Shown: positions 1 through 8,534, numbered from the stretch's first letter. The stretch: 64,000 nt of DNA from Segniliparus sp051660745 (GCF_051660745.1 NZ_JBOFQF010000033.1:5812-69811); one strand, 5' to 3'. Program-made: numbers and translations. The notes: a model not told the origin generated them from the letters alone.

Positions 1-340
1 CGTCGAGGCCGACGTCCTCCAAAAATTTCTGCACCGGGTCCACCCGTCTCGCCAACGGCTCGATCAACGTCATCCGGATATCGGGACGCGCGATCACGAC
101 CGGGATCCCCGGCAAGCCCGCTCCGCTCCCGAGGTCCGCCGCATGCGAGCCGTTCGGAATCAATTCGGCGACAGCGGCGGAGTTCAAGATATGCCGCTCC
201 CAGAGCCGCTCCGCCTCCCTCGGGCCGATCAGCCCTGCCGCGACTCCGGTGTCCGCGAGCCATTCCGCGTACGCCACAGCCAAGTGCGCGCGATCGCCAA
301 AGACCGCTGCCAACGTCTCCTCGGAAGGAAGATCCGTCAT
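1..340 (-). CDS. rsmG: 16S rRNA (guanine-N7) methyltransferase RsmG, partial
   Basis: Reading the minus strand from an ATG at 340 gives a protein beginning MTDLPSEETLAAVFGDRA. It continues through a segment containing LWERHILNSAAV and then ADLGSGAGLPGIPVVI, the SAM-binding glycine-rich loop of RsmG/GidB. This enzyme methylates G527 of 16S rRNA in the cytoplasm. Only about the first 113 residues are present; the 3' end lies beyond the left edge of the window. A GAGG sequence 5 bases before the ATG supports this start; an in-frame GTG lies two codons upstream. It is the last visible gene of the leftward rpmH-rnpA-yidD-yidC-jag-rsmG operon. In mycobacteria parA and parB usually follow, which would be outside the window. 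Confidence 0.93.
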   Translation of the reverse strand, partial: MTDLPSEETLAAVFGDRAHLAVAYAEWLADTGVAAGLIGPREAERLWERHILNSAAVAELIPNGSHAADLGSGAGLPGIPVVIARPDIRMTLIEPLARRVDPVQKFLEDVGLD

Positions 341-445
341 CGTCACCTCGCTTCAACGCCAACCTGCTCACGGTACCGTCCCGGTCGGGCGGCGCCGTGA
401 GCAGGGCACGATGTCATAGGGGCCTGGTCCCTTGCCGACCCGGAA

Positions 446-991
446 TCAGCTCGTCGCGGGGGCGGAGTCGGGCAGCACGACGACATAGCGGTTCGGCTCT
501 TCGCCTTCGCTCTCGCTCTTCGCGCCCGGAACAGTCGTCACCGCGTCGTGGACGATCTTGCGCTCGAAGGGCGACATCGGCGTGAGCGCCACTCGCTGGC
601 CGCTGCTCACCGCGTCTGCCGCCGCCTTGAGGCCCACTTCGTGGAGGTCGTCTTTCCGCTGCGCGCGCCATTTCGCGACGTCGAGCATGAGCCAGCTGCG
701 CTGGCCCGTCTGCTGCTGGACAGCCAGACGGGTCAGGGTCTGCAGCGCGTCGAGCACTTCGCCCTGCTTGCCGACCAGCTTCTGGAGGTCCTTGCCCCCC
801 TCCAAGCTGACCGCCGCGCGTCCGCCGACCACGTCGAGGTCGAGGTCCCCGTCGTAGTCGAGCACGTCGAGCAATTGCTCGAGGTAGTCTCCGGCGATCT
901 CGCCCTCTTCGACGAGCAGGTTTTCCGCGTCCGGCTCCTCCTCCGGCGTCTCCGGCACGTTCTGGGTGATTTCGAGCTCTGTATCGGTCAT
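446..991 (-). CDS. jag: Jag/KhpB-type RNA-binding protein (KH and R3H domains)
   Basis: The 181-residue protein has a very acidic N-terminus (residues 1-55), a KH domain with the GKQG loop at 74-77, and a C-terminal R3H domain with Arg144 and His148 in PFERKIVHDAV. This is the SpoIIIJ-associated (Jag, KhpB) family, a cytoplasmic RNA-binding protein linked to cell elongation and division. It lies directly after yidC (58-base gap), its usual partner, and before rsmG. The ATG at 991 has an AAAGGTGGAA ribosome site a short distance upstream. It lacks the long Jag-N domain of Firmicutes homologues, as is normal for actinobacterial versions. The family assignment is firm; the RNA targets cannot be read from sequence. 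Confidence 0.93.
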   Translation of the reverse strand: MTDTELEITQNVPETPEEEPDAENLLVEEGEIAGDYLEQLLDVLDYDGDLDLDVVGGRAAVSLEGGKDLQKLVGKQGEVLDALQTLTRLAVQQQTGQRSWLMLDVAKWRAQRKDDLHEVGLKAAADAVSSGQRVALTPMSPFERKIVHDAVTTVPGAKSESEGEEPNRYVVVLPDSAPATS

Positions 992-1049
992 ATGTTCATT
1001 CCACCTTTCTTGAAGAATATGCGTCTGTGCGTGATGGCCAAGGCCGCGA

Positions 1050-2012
1050 TCACTCGCCCTCGGCTTCCTTCAACGCTCGGTCGTCCGACTTTTTCCGCAG
1101 GGGCTTCGCTCCAGGCTTCGGAGCGTTTGCGGCCCGCCGCTCGACGACCTGCCGTTTTTTCTCCTCGTCCTCGCGGTCGATCTTGCGGAAGACGAGATGC
1201 TGCTGGCCATAGGTCCAGGCGTTGTTGCTCACCCAGTATAGGAGGAGCGCGATCGGGCTCGCCCATCCGAAGATAAGAACGCCGAGCGGGAAGATCCACA
1301 GCGACATGATCCGCATCATCGCCGCTTGCGGCTGCTCGGACACCTCGACCGGCTGGCGGGAGAGGGAGGCTCGGGAGTTCATGTGGGTCGCGATCGAGGC
1401 GATGACCATCAACGGGATCGCCACCGCGGCGATCTGCCACCGCTGGAACTCGACAGCGGAACCGGCTTTGACGAAGGCGTTGAAGCTCGCCACCGGCTCG
1501 GTGATGTAGCTCGACAGCGGCACCCCGAAGAACCTGGACTCAAGGAAGCTCTGCACGTCGTGGGGGGAGAAGACGTAGTTGCTGGTGTTGCGGTTCTGCT
1601 CCGGGGTCATGCTGCCGCCGCCGGAGAAGAAGGCGCCCGCTGTGCGGTTGAAGCTGGAGAGCACGTGGTAGAGGCCGATGAAGACAGGAATCTGCAGCAA
1701 CATCGGCAAACAGCCCAAAAGCGGGTTGAACCCATGCTCTTGCTGCAGTTTCTGCATCTCAAGGGCTTGCCTCTGGCGGTCTTTCGCGTACTTGGTCTGG
1801 ATCGCCTTCATCTGCGGCTGCAGCTCTTGCATCTTCCGCATGAATCGGATCTGCCGGATTGCGGGCGCGTACAACAAGGCTCGCAGGGTGCAGACCAGCG
1901 CGACGACCGACAGCGCCCAGCCGAATCCGGACTCAGGCCCCAGGATTTTGCTGAAGAGCCAGTGCCAGAGCCAGAGCACTCCGGAGACGGGGTAGTAGAC
2001 GAAGTCCAGCAT
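1050..2012 (-). CDS. yidC: Membrane protein insertase YidC
   Basis: The 320-residue polytopic protein starts MLDFVYYPVSGVLWLWHWLF and contains the 60KD_IMP core: hydrophobic segments near residues 30-50, 105-125, 200-220 and 240-260. The cytoplasmic hairpin between the first two (RFMRKMQELQPQMKAIQ) is typical. YidC inserts and folds membrane proteins alone or with Sec. The charged C-terminal tail (Lys/Arg-rich, residues 265-320) resembles the ribosome-binding tail of other YidC proteins. Its ATG overlaps the yidD stop as ATGA, implying translational coupling. Length is somewhat shorter than the roughly 360 residues known for mycobacterial homologues. The function is secure. Confidence 0.95.
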   Translation of the reverse strand: MLDFVYYPVSGVLWLWHWLFSKILGPESGFGWALSVVALVCTLRALLYAPAIRQIRFMRKMQELQPQMKAIQTKYAKDRQRQALEMQKLQQEHGFNPLLGCLPMLLQIPVFIGLYHVLSSFNRTAGAFFSGGGSMTPEQNRNTSNYVFSPHDVQSFLESRFFGVPLSSYITEPVASFNAFVKAGSAVEFQRWQIAAVAIPLMVIASIATHMNSRASLSRQPVEVSEQPQAAMMRIMSLWIFPLGVLIFGWASPIALLLYWVSNNAWTYGQQHLVFRKIDREDEEKKRQVVERRAANAPKPGAKPLRKKSDDRALKEAEGE

Positions 2013-2311
2013 CAGCGAGGCGCTCCTTCATAAACATGTGACGGGTGGACGGCGCGCGGCGGGACCGGGTCCCAACCTCCCGCGCTCCACGGACCGCAGC
2101 GCAGCAGACGCCACGCCGTGAGGCCGAGGCCTACGACAATTCCCCGGTCCGTCAACGCCTCTATCGCGTATTCGCTGCAGGTGGGGGCGAACCTGCAGGC
2201 CGGGGGACGAGCGGGGGAGATATACGACCGGTACCAGCCGATCATTCGGACAAGCAGGCCTGCCATTGCGCGACAGCTGGCTTCGAAGCGGCGGCCGAGA
2301 GACGTCGTCAC
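2012..2311 (-). CDS. yidD: Membrane protein insertion efficiency factor YidD
   Basis: I chose a GTG at 2311 that shares its first base with the rnpA stop (TAGTG), giving 99 residues. The core from about residue 21 (LVRMIGWYRSYISP) through CRFAPTCSEYAIEAL to GGWDPVP is the haemolytic/YidD (DUF37) signature with its conserved cysteines. YidD is a small membrane-associated protein that assists YidC. A shorter start at 2266 (MAGLLVRM) would give 84 residues and is also plausible, since the first 15 residues are not conserved-looking. Its stop overlaps the yidC start as ATGA. Position between rnpA and yidC is the standard one. Confidence 0.9.
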   Translation of the reverse strand: MTTSLGRRFEASCRAMAGLLVRMIGWYRSYISPARPPACRFAPTCSEYAIEALTDRGIVVGLGLTAWRLLRCGPWSAGGWDPVPPRAVHPSHVYEGAPR

Positions 2312-2727
2312 TATCGCTTTCCCTTTTCTAGCGGGTCCGACTTCTCCAGCGGCGCCGGGGCTGGGGGGACAAGTTTGAAAACAGCCGACCGCAGTTGCCT
2401 CTCGAACTCCGAGACCTCCGCCGTGGCCGAGCTGGGCAGAGCCCGGACGACCAGACGGGCGCTCGGCGGGCACTCCTGCAAGACCGGCGCCATCGCCGCC
2501 CGCAGCCGCCTGCTCACTCGTTTGCGCACGACCGAGCCGCCGACCTGTTTCCCGACAATCAAACCGACTATCGGCGAGACAGGCTCGGCCACCGCACGTC
2601 GCTTGGCTGTGCCGCATCCGCCTGCGAGGAGGTGGACCACGACATGGCTGCGGCCCGCGCGTCGGCCAGTACGCACCGTCTCAGTGAAATCAAGCCGGCT
2701 GCGCATGCGGTTTTGGGGCGGCAACAT
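2311..2727 (-). CDS. rnpA: Ribonuclease P protein component
   Basis: The 138-residue basic protein starts MLPPQNRMRSRLDFTETVRTG, the usual opening of RnpA. It carries the conserved basic helix GGSVVRKRVSRRLR, the counterpart of the RNR motif that contacts RNase P RNA. It is the protein subunit that helps the catalytic RNA trim tRNA 5' ends. It lies 54 bases downstream of rpmH and overlaps the next start by one base (TAGTG). The C-terminal tail (LVPPAPAPLEKSDPLEKGKR) is a low-complexity extension, common in actinobacterial homologues. The RNA subunit gene was not seen in this window. Confidence 0.93.
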   Translation of the reverse strand: MLPPQNRMRSRLDFTETVRTGRRAGRSHVVVHLLAGGCGTAKRRAVAEPVSPIVGLIVGKQVGGSVVRKRVSRRLRAAMAPVLQECPPSARLVVRALPSSATAEVSEFERQLRSAVFKLVPPAPAPLEKSDPLEKGKR

Positions 2728-2781
2728 CGCAGAACCTCATCGATTTGCTCCGGCCTCTCGGCCGAGCCTGGAGGGACGGGG

Positions 2782-2925
2782 TCAGGCGGAAAGGCGCTCC
2801 CGGCCCTTCAAGCGGCGCGCGGCGAGCACGGCGCGACCCGCACGGGTCCGCATGCGCACACGGAAACCGCTCACCTTCGCACGGCGGCGGTTGTTCGGCT
2901 GGAAAGTCCTTTTCCCTTTCGCCAT
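2782..2925 (-). CDS. rpmH: 50S ribosomal protein L34
   Basis: A 47-residue reading frame on the minus strand starts at the ATG at 2925 with MAKGKRTFQPNNRRRAKVSG and ends RRLKGRERLSA before a TGA at 2784-2782. This matches L34 (consensus KRTFQPNNRRRxxxHGFRxRM), a small, extremely basic protein of the large ribosomal subunit. Here the usual HGF is SGF. It is the first gene of the leftward operon leading to rnpA, and it faces away from dnaA, the classical arrangement at bacterial origins. Confidence 0.95.
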   Translation of the reverse strand: MAKGKRTFQPNNRRRAKVSGFRVRMRTRAGRAVLAARRLKGRERLSA

Positions 2926-3602
2926 CTCTTATTCCTCGCATTCGCTTCGGGCCTGGTCACACCGGGCCTGTTCGTCAAGTCATGGGCTCCCCCGGCGGGA
3001 CTGCGCTGAGTCGTCAGAGCAGAGTCTGCAAAAACCGCGCTAGGTCGTCGACGAGGGCTCGCGTCACGGAGAAACTTGGCCGCGGCCGCGACGATTGGTC
3101 AGACCAGTCCCGGCAAGCCCTCGATGAACATCGAGACAACGATACCCGCTCTGGCTCCGGATGGGAAATCTTCCGCGCCTTGCCCTCTGGCCCGCCTCCG
3201 CCGCAAAAGCCAAGACCACCGGAAAAATAGTTGTGACCTAGGTATTCTAGCGAAGGGTGGCGGTCTTCGCGATTGCTTGCTACTGTGCCGGGAAACCTTT
3301 TTCGAGCCTCGACCACAACGCCGTTGCCAGATCGAAAAGCATTCCTTGTACAGTGACCTACAACATACGAAGGGCGCTAAAGGTGTTAGCATCACATCGG
3401 CCGCCGGAGGCGCGGGCGCCACGACAGGAGATTCGGCAGCGACTTGCCAGCCCTGCCGCGGACCGCTATATTGCTGTGTTCACAACTGGGGATAAGTCTG
3501 TGCGTAACTGTCTCGTCAAGGGCCTGCAAACCGTCGAGCACGACTTTGACCTGCCCAGTTCCGTTCGACACCCAGCACCGGCCAAAGCTTAAGAGGATCC
3601 AG
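2926..3602. promoter_or_regulatory. rpmH-dnaA divergent intergenic region
   Basis: These 677 bases separate the divergent rpmH and dnaA genes and hold no convincing gene. The right part is relatively AT-rich and has sequences related to DnaA boxes: TGGGGATAA at 3487-3495 (complement TTATCCCCA, one mismatch to TTATCCACA) and TGTGCGTAA at 3499-3507. An AGAGGA ribosome site lies at 3592-3597 before the dnaA TTG. Promoters for both directions must lie here, but I could not fix a single -35/-10 pair with confidence. In mycobacteria this interval carries the dnaA promoter, while origin function lies mainly on the dnaN side. Confidence 0.6.
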
Positions 3603-3611
3603 TTGTCCACA
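3603..3611 (+). promoter_or_regulatory. DnaA box overlapping the dnaA start codon
   Basis: The nine bases TTGTCCACA match the DnaA-box consensus reported for mycobacteria, and their first three bases are the TTG start codon of dnaA. The first codons (Leu/Met-Ser-Thr) are therefore written by the box. DnaA bound here could block its own translation start region or transcription. That regulatory role is inference. Confidence 0.65.
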
Positions 3612-5045
3612 GAAACGTCTCATTTCGACGCTATCTGGGAAGAAGTGCTCGCCCAACTCTCCGCCGAGGCTGCGGCCGACGCCTTCGGGTACCCCCCGCT
3701 CACGAAACAGCAGCGCGCTTGGCTCCCCCTCGCGAAACCGGTCAGCCTCGGCGAGGGCTTCGCCCTGATCTCCGTGCCGTCGAGCTTCGCCGCAGACGCC
3801 TTCGACCGGGGGCTCCGCGCGCCGATCGCCGCCGCGCTCCGCCACATCCTCGGCAGGGATATCGAACTGAATCTGCGCATCGCAAGTCAAAATCCGGAAG
3901 GCTCCGAGCCGGTGGAGTCCGCCGCATTGGTCGCGGAGACGAACGGCCTGGTCCCGCCGGACCAGTCGGCGCCCAAGCTCGCCGCCCCCGCCACTCCTGC
4001 GACCGACACCACCACGAGCCTCAACGCCAGGTACACCTTCGACACCTTCGTGATCGGCGCTTCCAACCGTTTCGCCCACGCCGCGACATTCGCCGTGTCC
4101 GAGGCGCCCGCCAGGGCCTACAACCCCTTGTTCATCTGGGGCGACTCCGGGCTGGGCAAAACCCACCTGCTGCACGCGGCCGGCCATTACACGCAACGGC
4201 TCTTCTCCGGCTTCCGGGTGAAATACGTCTCCACCGAAGAGTTCACGAACGACTTCATCAACAGTCTCCGAGACGACCGCAGGGTGGCCTTCAAGCAGCG
4301 CTACCGCGACGTGGACTTGCTCCTGGTCGACGACATCCAGTTCATCGCGGGCAAAGAAGGCATCCAGGAAGAGTTCTTCCACACCTTCAACACCTTGCAC
4401 AACTCGAACAAGCAGATCGTCATCACCTCGGACCGGCCCCCGAAGAAGCTCGCCGCCCTCGAAGACCGGCTGCGCACCCGCTTCGAGTGGGGCCTGATCA
4501 CCGACGTTCAGCCGCCCGAGCTGGAGACCCGGATCGCGATTCTGCGCAAGAAGGCCAACATCGACGGCTTGGAGGTGCCCGACGACGTCGCCGAGCTCAT
4601 CGCCTCCCGAATCGAGCGGAACATCCGAGAGCTCGAAGGCGCACTCATCCGGGTGACCGCCTTCGCCTCCCTCAACCATCAGAAACTCACGGCGGCCCTC
4701 GCCGAGATGGTCTTGCGCGACCTCGTCCCGGACAGCCCGACGTTGGAGATCAGCGTCTCGGTGATCCTCGGGGCGACCGCCGAGTACTTCAACACGACGA
4801 TCGAGGAGCTCTGCGGCCCGGCGAAGACCCGTCCGCTCGCCCAAGCCAGGCAGATCGCCATGTATCTGTGCCGGGAGCTCACCGACCTCTCGCTGCCGAA
4901 GATCGGCCAAGCCTTCGGCAGGGACCACACGACCGTGATGTACGCGGAGAAGAAGGTCCGCAAGGAGCTCGCCGAGCGCAGGCAGGTGTACGACCAGGTG
5001 CACGAGCTCACCGCACGGGTCCGACAGCGGGCCAAAACCTCCTGA
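3603..5045 (+). CDS. dnaA: Chromosomal replication initiator protein DnaA
   Basis: The 480-residue initiator binds DnaA boxes at oriC, melts the origin and helps load the helicase. I chose the TTG at 3603 because AGAGGA lies 6 bases upstream, the protein then begins STETSHFDAIWEEVLAQL (domain I), and mycobacterial dnaA is known to start with TTG. The open frame continues upstream, but that part has no DnaA character. Domain II is a short Pro/Ala/Thr linker (about residues 105-140). Domain III has Walker A GDSGLGKT at 180-187 and LLVDDIQF as Walker B. Domain IV ends with the GRDHTTVMYA DNA-binding signature. It is followed by oriC and dnaN in the standard order. Confidence 0.96.
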   Translation: MSTETSHFDAIWEEVLAQLSAEAAADAFGYPPLTKQQRAWLPLAKPVSLGEGFALISVPSSFAADAFDRGLRAPIAAALRHILGRDIELNLRIASQNPEGSEPVESAALVAETNGLVPPDQSAPKLAAPATPATDTTTSLNARYTFDTFVIGASNRFAHAATFAVSEAPARAYNPLFIWGDSGLGKTHLLHAAGHYTQRLFSGFRVKYVSTEEFTNDFINSLRDDRRVAFKQRYRDVDLLLVDDIQFIAGKEGIQEEFFHTFNTLHNSNKQIVITSDRPPKKLAALEDRLRTRFEWGLITDVQPPELETRIAILRKKANIDGLEVPDDVAELIASRIERNIRELEGALIRVTAFASLNHQKLTAALAEMVLRDLVPDSPTLEISVSVILGATAEYFNTTIEELCGPAKTRPLAQARQIAMYLCRELTDLSLPKIGQAFGRDHTTVMYAEKKVRKELAERRQVYDQVHELTARVRQRAKTS

Positions 5046-5622
5046 CCCGTCGGCCAGCCCTCCTCTGCGCCTTCGATCTCTCGTATTCCTCGTCCTCCAG
5101 CCAGCGTTCTGTCACGGCCAGAGGGCCGCCGCCGCCGCGTAGAGACGTGATTTGCGGCACATTGCTTCGCTCAGTATCGCGGCGAAACCAGTCATCAGTA
5201 ATCACAACAGTCTTGTCACACCTCATGACGCATCAGATATCGGCGTCTTCCACATCTGTGGATTACCCTGTGCATAACCTTCGAGGGCTGTGGACAACGT
5301 CTGAGCAAATATCCACAAGCGGGCTGTCGATCCCCAGAGCTCTGCCCAGACCCGACGAGGCGCCCGCCCGCTGTCCCCAAATGCAAACACCAGTTGAACA
5401 GCGGACGCCCGGTTTATCCACAATTTCCACAGCGCCTATTACTGCTACTAGAAATTTCTAGAATAAAAACCCACAGTGTTAGGGCCCGGAGGACGATCGG
5501 CTCAGAACCACAACCACTCCTGGCTTGACGGGCGTCGTAGGCTGCAATCACTGAGGTTTTCGGGGTGTCGTTCCAGACCCGAGCCTCGCTGACTTCCACC
5601 ACCACGACTGAAGGACGGCAGA
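5046..5622. other. oriC: Origin of replication (oriC), dnaA-dnaN intergenic region
   Basis: The 577 non-coding bases between dnaA and dnaN hold a cluster of DnaA-box-like nonamers. On the plus strand these are TTATCCACA at 5414-5422 (perfect), ATATCCACA at 5309-5317 and ATTTCCACA at 5423-5431 (weak). As complements they are TGTGGATTA at 5257-5265, TGTGCATAA at 5269-5277 and TGTGGACAA at 5289-5297 (the exact mycobacterial box TTGTCCACA). Just beyond the last box lies an AT-rich stretch at about 5436-5475 with the palindrome CTAGAAATTTCTAG at 5448-5461, a candidate unwinding element. The position matches the known mycobacterial oriC. Boundaries are approximate; the first 170 bases after dnaA contain nothing recognisable. 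Confidence 0.88.
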
Positions 5623-6816
5623 GTGTCTGACGAAGATTTCGCTTTCGAAGTGCCCCGAGATCTCTTCGCCGACTCCGTCTCCTGGGTCACCCGCCGTCTT
5701 CCCGCCCGCCCGGCGATGCCGTTGCTCGCAGGACTGTTGTTGTCCGCCGACGAGACCGGGGAGCTCTCCCTCGGCGGGACGGATTACGACCTCACCGCGC
5801 AGGCGCACCTCCCCGCCCAGATCAGCGGTCCGGGCCGGGTCCTGGTCTCGGGCAGGCTGCTCGCGGACATCGCCAAAGCCCTGCCCTCTCCTTCGGTGAA
5901 GATCGCCACGGAGGGCTCGAAAGTGCATGTGCGCAGCGGCACGGCGAAATTCACCCTCCCCTCGATGCCGGTGGAGGAGTTCCCAAGCCTCGCCGAACAC
6001 CCCGCGCCGATCGGCACGGCGACGGCGAAAGACCTTTTCGCCGCGATCAGCCAGGTCGGCGTGGCCGCGAGCCGCGACGACACGTTGCCCGCGCTCACCG
6101 GGCTGCGGCTGGTGTTCACGGGGAAAGAGATCGAGCTCGCGGCGACCGACCGGTTCCGGCTCAGCGTGCGCACATTGCCCTGGGACGGCAAGGGCTTCGG
6201 CGAGGAGCCGGTCACCACGCTCGTGCCTGCGGCGATTCTCAGCGAGTTCGCCCGGACCCAGCTCCCCTCCGACGATGCGCCGGTCGAGTTCGCCTTGGAC
6301 CAGAGCGCTGGCTCGCCGAGCCTGCTCGGGGTGCAGACCGGTCCTTTCCGGATCACCACACGGCTCCTCGACGCGCAGCTGCCGGATGTGTCGCAGCTGA
6401 TCCCGAAGCGCTACACGGCGGTGGCGAGGGTGGAGCTCGGCCCGCTGGTCGAGGCTGTGCGACGGGTCTCGCTCGTGTCCGCGCGGCGCTCGCAGATCCG
6501 GCTGGACTTCGAGAACACGGGCTCGGAGGGCGTCCTGCGGCTTTCCGCTGGCGGGGAAGAGGCAGGCTTCGCAGAAGAGGAGCTGCCTGCGAGCCACTGG
6601 GGCGAGTCGATCTCGGTGGTCTTCAACCCGGGGTATTTGCTCGATGGGCTGTCCACGTTCCGGGCCGAGCATGCGCAGTTCGGCTTCACCGGGGCGAACC
6701 GCGCGGTCGCGTTGGTCTCGGGGGACGGAGCAGAGCCGGAGGAGACCTCGGAGGGCTACAGCGCCGGAGCCGTCGACCACGTCTACGTGTTGATGCCGGT
6801 GCGGTTGCAGGGCTGA
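5623..6816 (+). CDS. dnaN: DNA polymerase III sliding clamp (beta subunit)
   Basis: The 397-residue protein has the three-domain beta-clamp layout, from FEVPRDLFADSVSWVTRRLP to the C-terminal VDHVYVLMPVRL, the typical clamp ending. It forms the ring that tethers the replicative polymerase to DNA. The start is a GTG at 5623 with AAGGAC about 7 bases upstream. It follows oriC and sits 4 bases before recF, so the two are probably co-transcribed. The length agrees with actinobacterial clamps (about 400 residues). No unusual features. Confidence 0.96.
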   Translation: MSDEDFAFEVPRDLFADSVSWVTRRLPARPAMPLLAGLLLSADETGELSLGGTDYDLTAQAHLPAQISGPGRVLVSGRLLADIAKALPSPSVKIATEGSKVHVRSGTAKFTLPSMPVEEFPSLAEHPAPIGTATAKDLFAAISQVGVAASRDDTLPALTGLRLVFTGKEIELAATDRFRLSVRTLPWDGKGFGEEPVTTLVPAAILSEFARTQLPSDDAPVEFALDQSAGSPSLLGVQTGPFRITTRLLDAQLPDVSQLIPKRYTAVARVELGPLVEAVRRVSLVSARRSQIRLDFENTGSEGVLRLSAGGEEAGFAEEELPASHWGESISVVFNPGYLLDGLSTFRAEHAQFGFTGANRAVALVSGDGAEPEETSEGYSAGAVDHVYVLMPVRLQG

Positions 6817-6820
6817 AGCC

Positions 6821-8029
6821 GTGCGCGTCTCTTCTTTCGAGATCCGAGACTTCCGCTCCTGGGAGCACGCGCAGGTGCGGCTCGGCGAGGGGAGCACGTT
6901 GTTCCTCGGCCGCAACGGGTACGGCAAGACGAATCTGGTCGAAGCGCTCGGCGTGCTCTCCAGCTTGTCCAGCCATCGGGGGGCGCAGATCGCCGCGATG
7001 GTGCGGCGCGGCGCCCCGGAGGCAGCGATCTCGGCGGACGTCCTCAACGAGGGGCGAAAGCTGACGGTTGGGCTGCGGCTCACGCCAGGCAAGGCGACCA
7101 AGGCGCAGCTGAACGGGGTGAACCGGCCCACCCGGGAGGTGGCGGGCATTTTGCGGACGGTGTTCTTCTCGCCCGAGGATTTGGCCTTGGTCCGGGGCGA
7201 GCCGGGGGAGCGGCGCCGGTTCCTCGACGAGACGTTGGTGGTCCGCCAGCCGAGGATGGCCGGGGTCAAAGCGGACTTCGAGCGGGTGCTGCGGCAACGG
7301 GCGACATTGTTGAAATCGCTGAATGGAGGCCGTCCGGGGGCTTCGCGCAGCGACGAGGCGCGAGCCACGCTGGAAGCGTGGGACGAGCAGTTCGCGAGCC
7401 GTGCGGCCGCGCTGACCGTGGCGAGGATGGACCTGGTCCGCGTCCTGAGCCCGATTGTGGGGCGGTGCTATGCGGCGATCGACCCGAATTCGGACGATGT
7501 CGAGCTGCGGTACCGCAGAAGCGCGGAAGAGTCGGACGAGCCGCTGTCCGGGGACGAGCCCGCAGCCGGGATCTCGGAGCAGGAAGTCGCGGAATCGATC
7601 GTCGAGCGGTTGGCAGGCATGCGGGAAGAAGAGCTGCGAAGGGGGCAGTGCCTGGTCGGCCCGCACCGCGACGACCTCGAGCTGAGGATCGCGGGAGGCT
7701 TGGCGAGGGCGTTCGTGAGCCACGGCGAGGCTTGGTCGTACGCGTTGGCGCTGCGCGTGGCGGCGTTCGAGCTGCTGCGCGACGAGGGGCACGATCCCGT
7801 GCTGATCCTCGACGACGTGTTCGCGGAATTGGACGGCCCGCGCCGCGAGGTCGTGGCAGGATTGGTGCGTCGGGCGGAGCAGACCCTGATCACGGCGGCA
7901 GATCCGGCAACCGTGCCCGAAGGGTTGATCGCGCAGGTCGTCCCGGTGCGGCTCGGCGAGTCGTCGGGGACGAAATCCTCGCGGATCGCGGGAGCGGCAG
8001 AGACAAAGGAGGTGGACGGCGATGGATGA
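6821..8029 (+). CDS. recF: DNA replication and repair protein RecF
   Basis: The 402-residue SMC-like ATPase starts (GTG) with MRVSSFEIRDFRSWEHAQVR and has Walker A GRNGYGKTN near residues 29-37. The ABC-type signature region is near residue 290 (SHGEAWSYALALRVAAFELL) and Walker B is LILDDVFAELD. RecF helps load RecA at gapped DNA. It starts 4 bases after dnaN and overlaps the next gene by 8 bases. The C-terminal 40 residues (SSGTKSSRIAGAAETKEVDG) look like an unstructured tail. The call is firm. Confidence 0.95.
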   Translation: MRVSSFEIRDFRSWEHAQVRLGEGSTLFLGRNGYGKTNLVEALGVLSSLSSHRGAQIAAMVRRGAPEAAISADVLNEGRKLTVGLRLTPGKATKAQLNGVNRPTREVAGILRTVFFSPEDLALVRGEPGERRRFLDETLVVRQPRMAGVKADFERVLRQRATLLKSLNGGRPGASRSDEARATLEAWDEQFASRAAALTVARMDLVRVLSPIVGRCYAAIDPNSDDVELRYRRSAEESDEPLSGDEPAAGISEQEVAESIVERLAGMREEELRRGQCLVGPHRDDLELRIAGGLARAFVSHGEAWSYALALRVAAFELLRDEGHDPVLILDDVFAELDGPRREVVAGLVRRAEQTLITAADPATVPEGLIAQVVPVRLGESSGTKSSRIAGAAETKEVDGDG

Positions 8030-8534
8030 GGACGAGGCGGGCCGTTCCGCCGAAGAGCTCGCCCGCAGGCTTATCGGCGAGTTCAGCAAGCAGGCGGAGT
8101 TCGGCTCCCGGGTCTCGAAGGCGCCGAAGCCCGAACGCAAGCCGGAGCGTTTCCGGTGGAGCGGTCCCGGCCCGGACGTGCGCGACCCGCAGACGTTCTC
8201 GGACCTCTGCGGGCAGTTGCAGAAAAAAGAGACCTGGTCGGCCAAGCTCGCCCAGGGCAAAATTTTCGCGGCGTGGCCGACGATCGTCGGCGAGCAGATC
8301 GCCTCGCATGCCACGCCGGTGCAGCTGAGCGAGGGATTGCTCCATGTGCAGGCGGAGTCGACGGCGTGGGCGACGCAATTGCGGTTGATGCAGAGCCAGC
8401 TCCTGGAAAAATTTTCCCACCATGTCGGCAAAAATGTCGTCCGGGGCCTGAAGATCACCGGCCCGAAAGCCCCGAGTTGGCGCAAAGGCGAGCGCCACGT
8501 GCGGGGCAGGGGCCCGCGCGACACGTACGGCTAG
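8022..8534 (+). CDS. dciA: DciA family helicase-loading/interacting protein (DUF721)
   Basis: This 170-residue protein carries the DUF721 core at about residues 60-145: WSAKLAQGKIFAAWPTIVGE, then IASHATPVQLSEGLLHVQAE and WATQLRLMQSQLLEKF. The family (DciA; Rv0004-type in mycobacteria) interacts with the replicative helicase DnaB in bacteria lacking DnaC/DnaI. The N-terminal 55 residues are charged and likely disordered. The start ATG lies inside the recF end, with AAAGGAGG just upstream. In Mycobacterium gyrB follows directly; here gyrB is about 30 kb away, so the classical cluster is interrupted after this gene. Confidence 0.92.
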   Translation: MDEDEAGRSAEELARRLIGEFSKQAEFGSRVSKAPKPERKPERFRWSGPGPDVRDPQTFSDLCGQLQKKETWSAKLAQGKIFAAWPTIVGEQIASHATPVQLSEGLLHVQAESTAWATQLRLMQSQLLEKFSHHVGKNVVRGLKITGPKAPSWRKGERHVRGRGPRDTYG

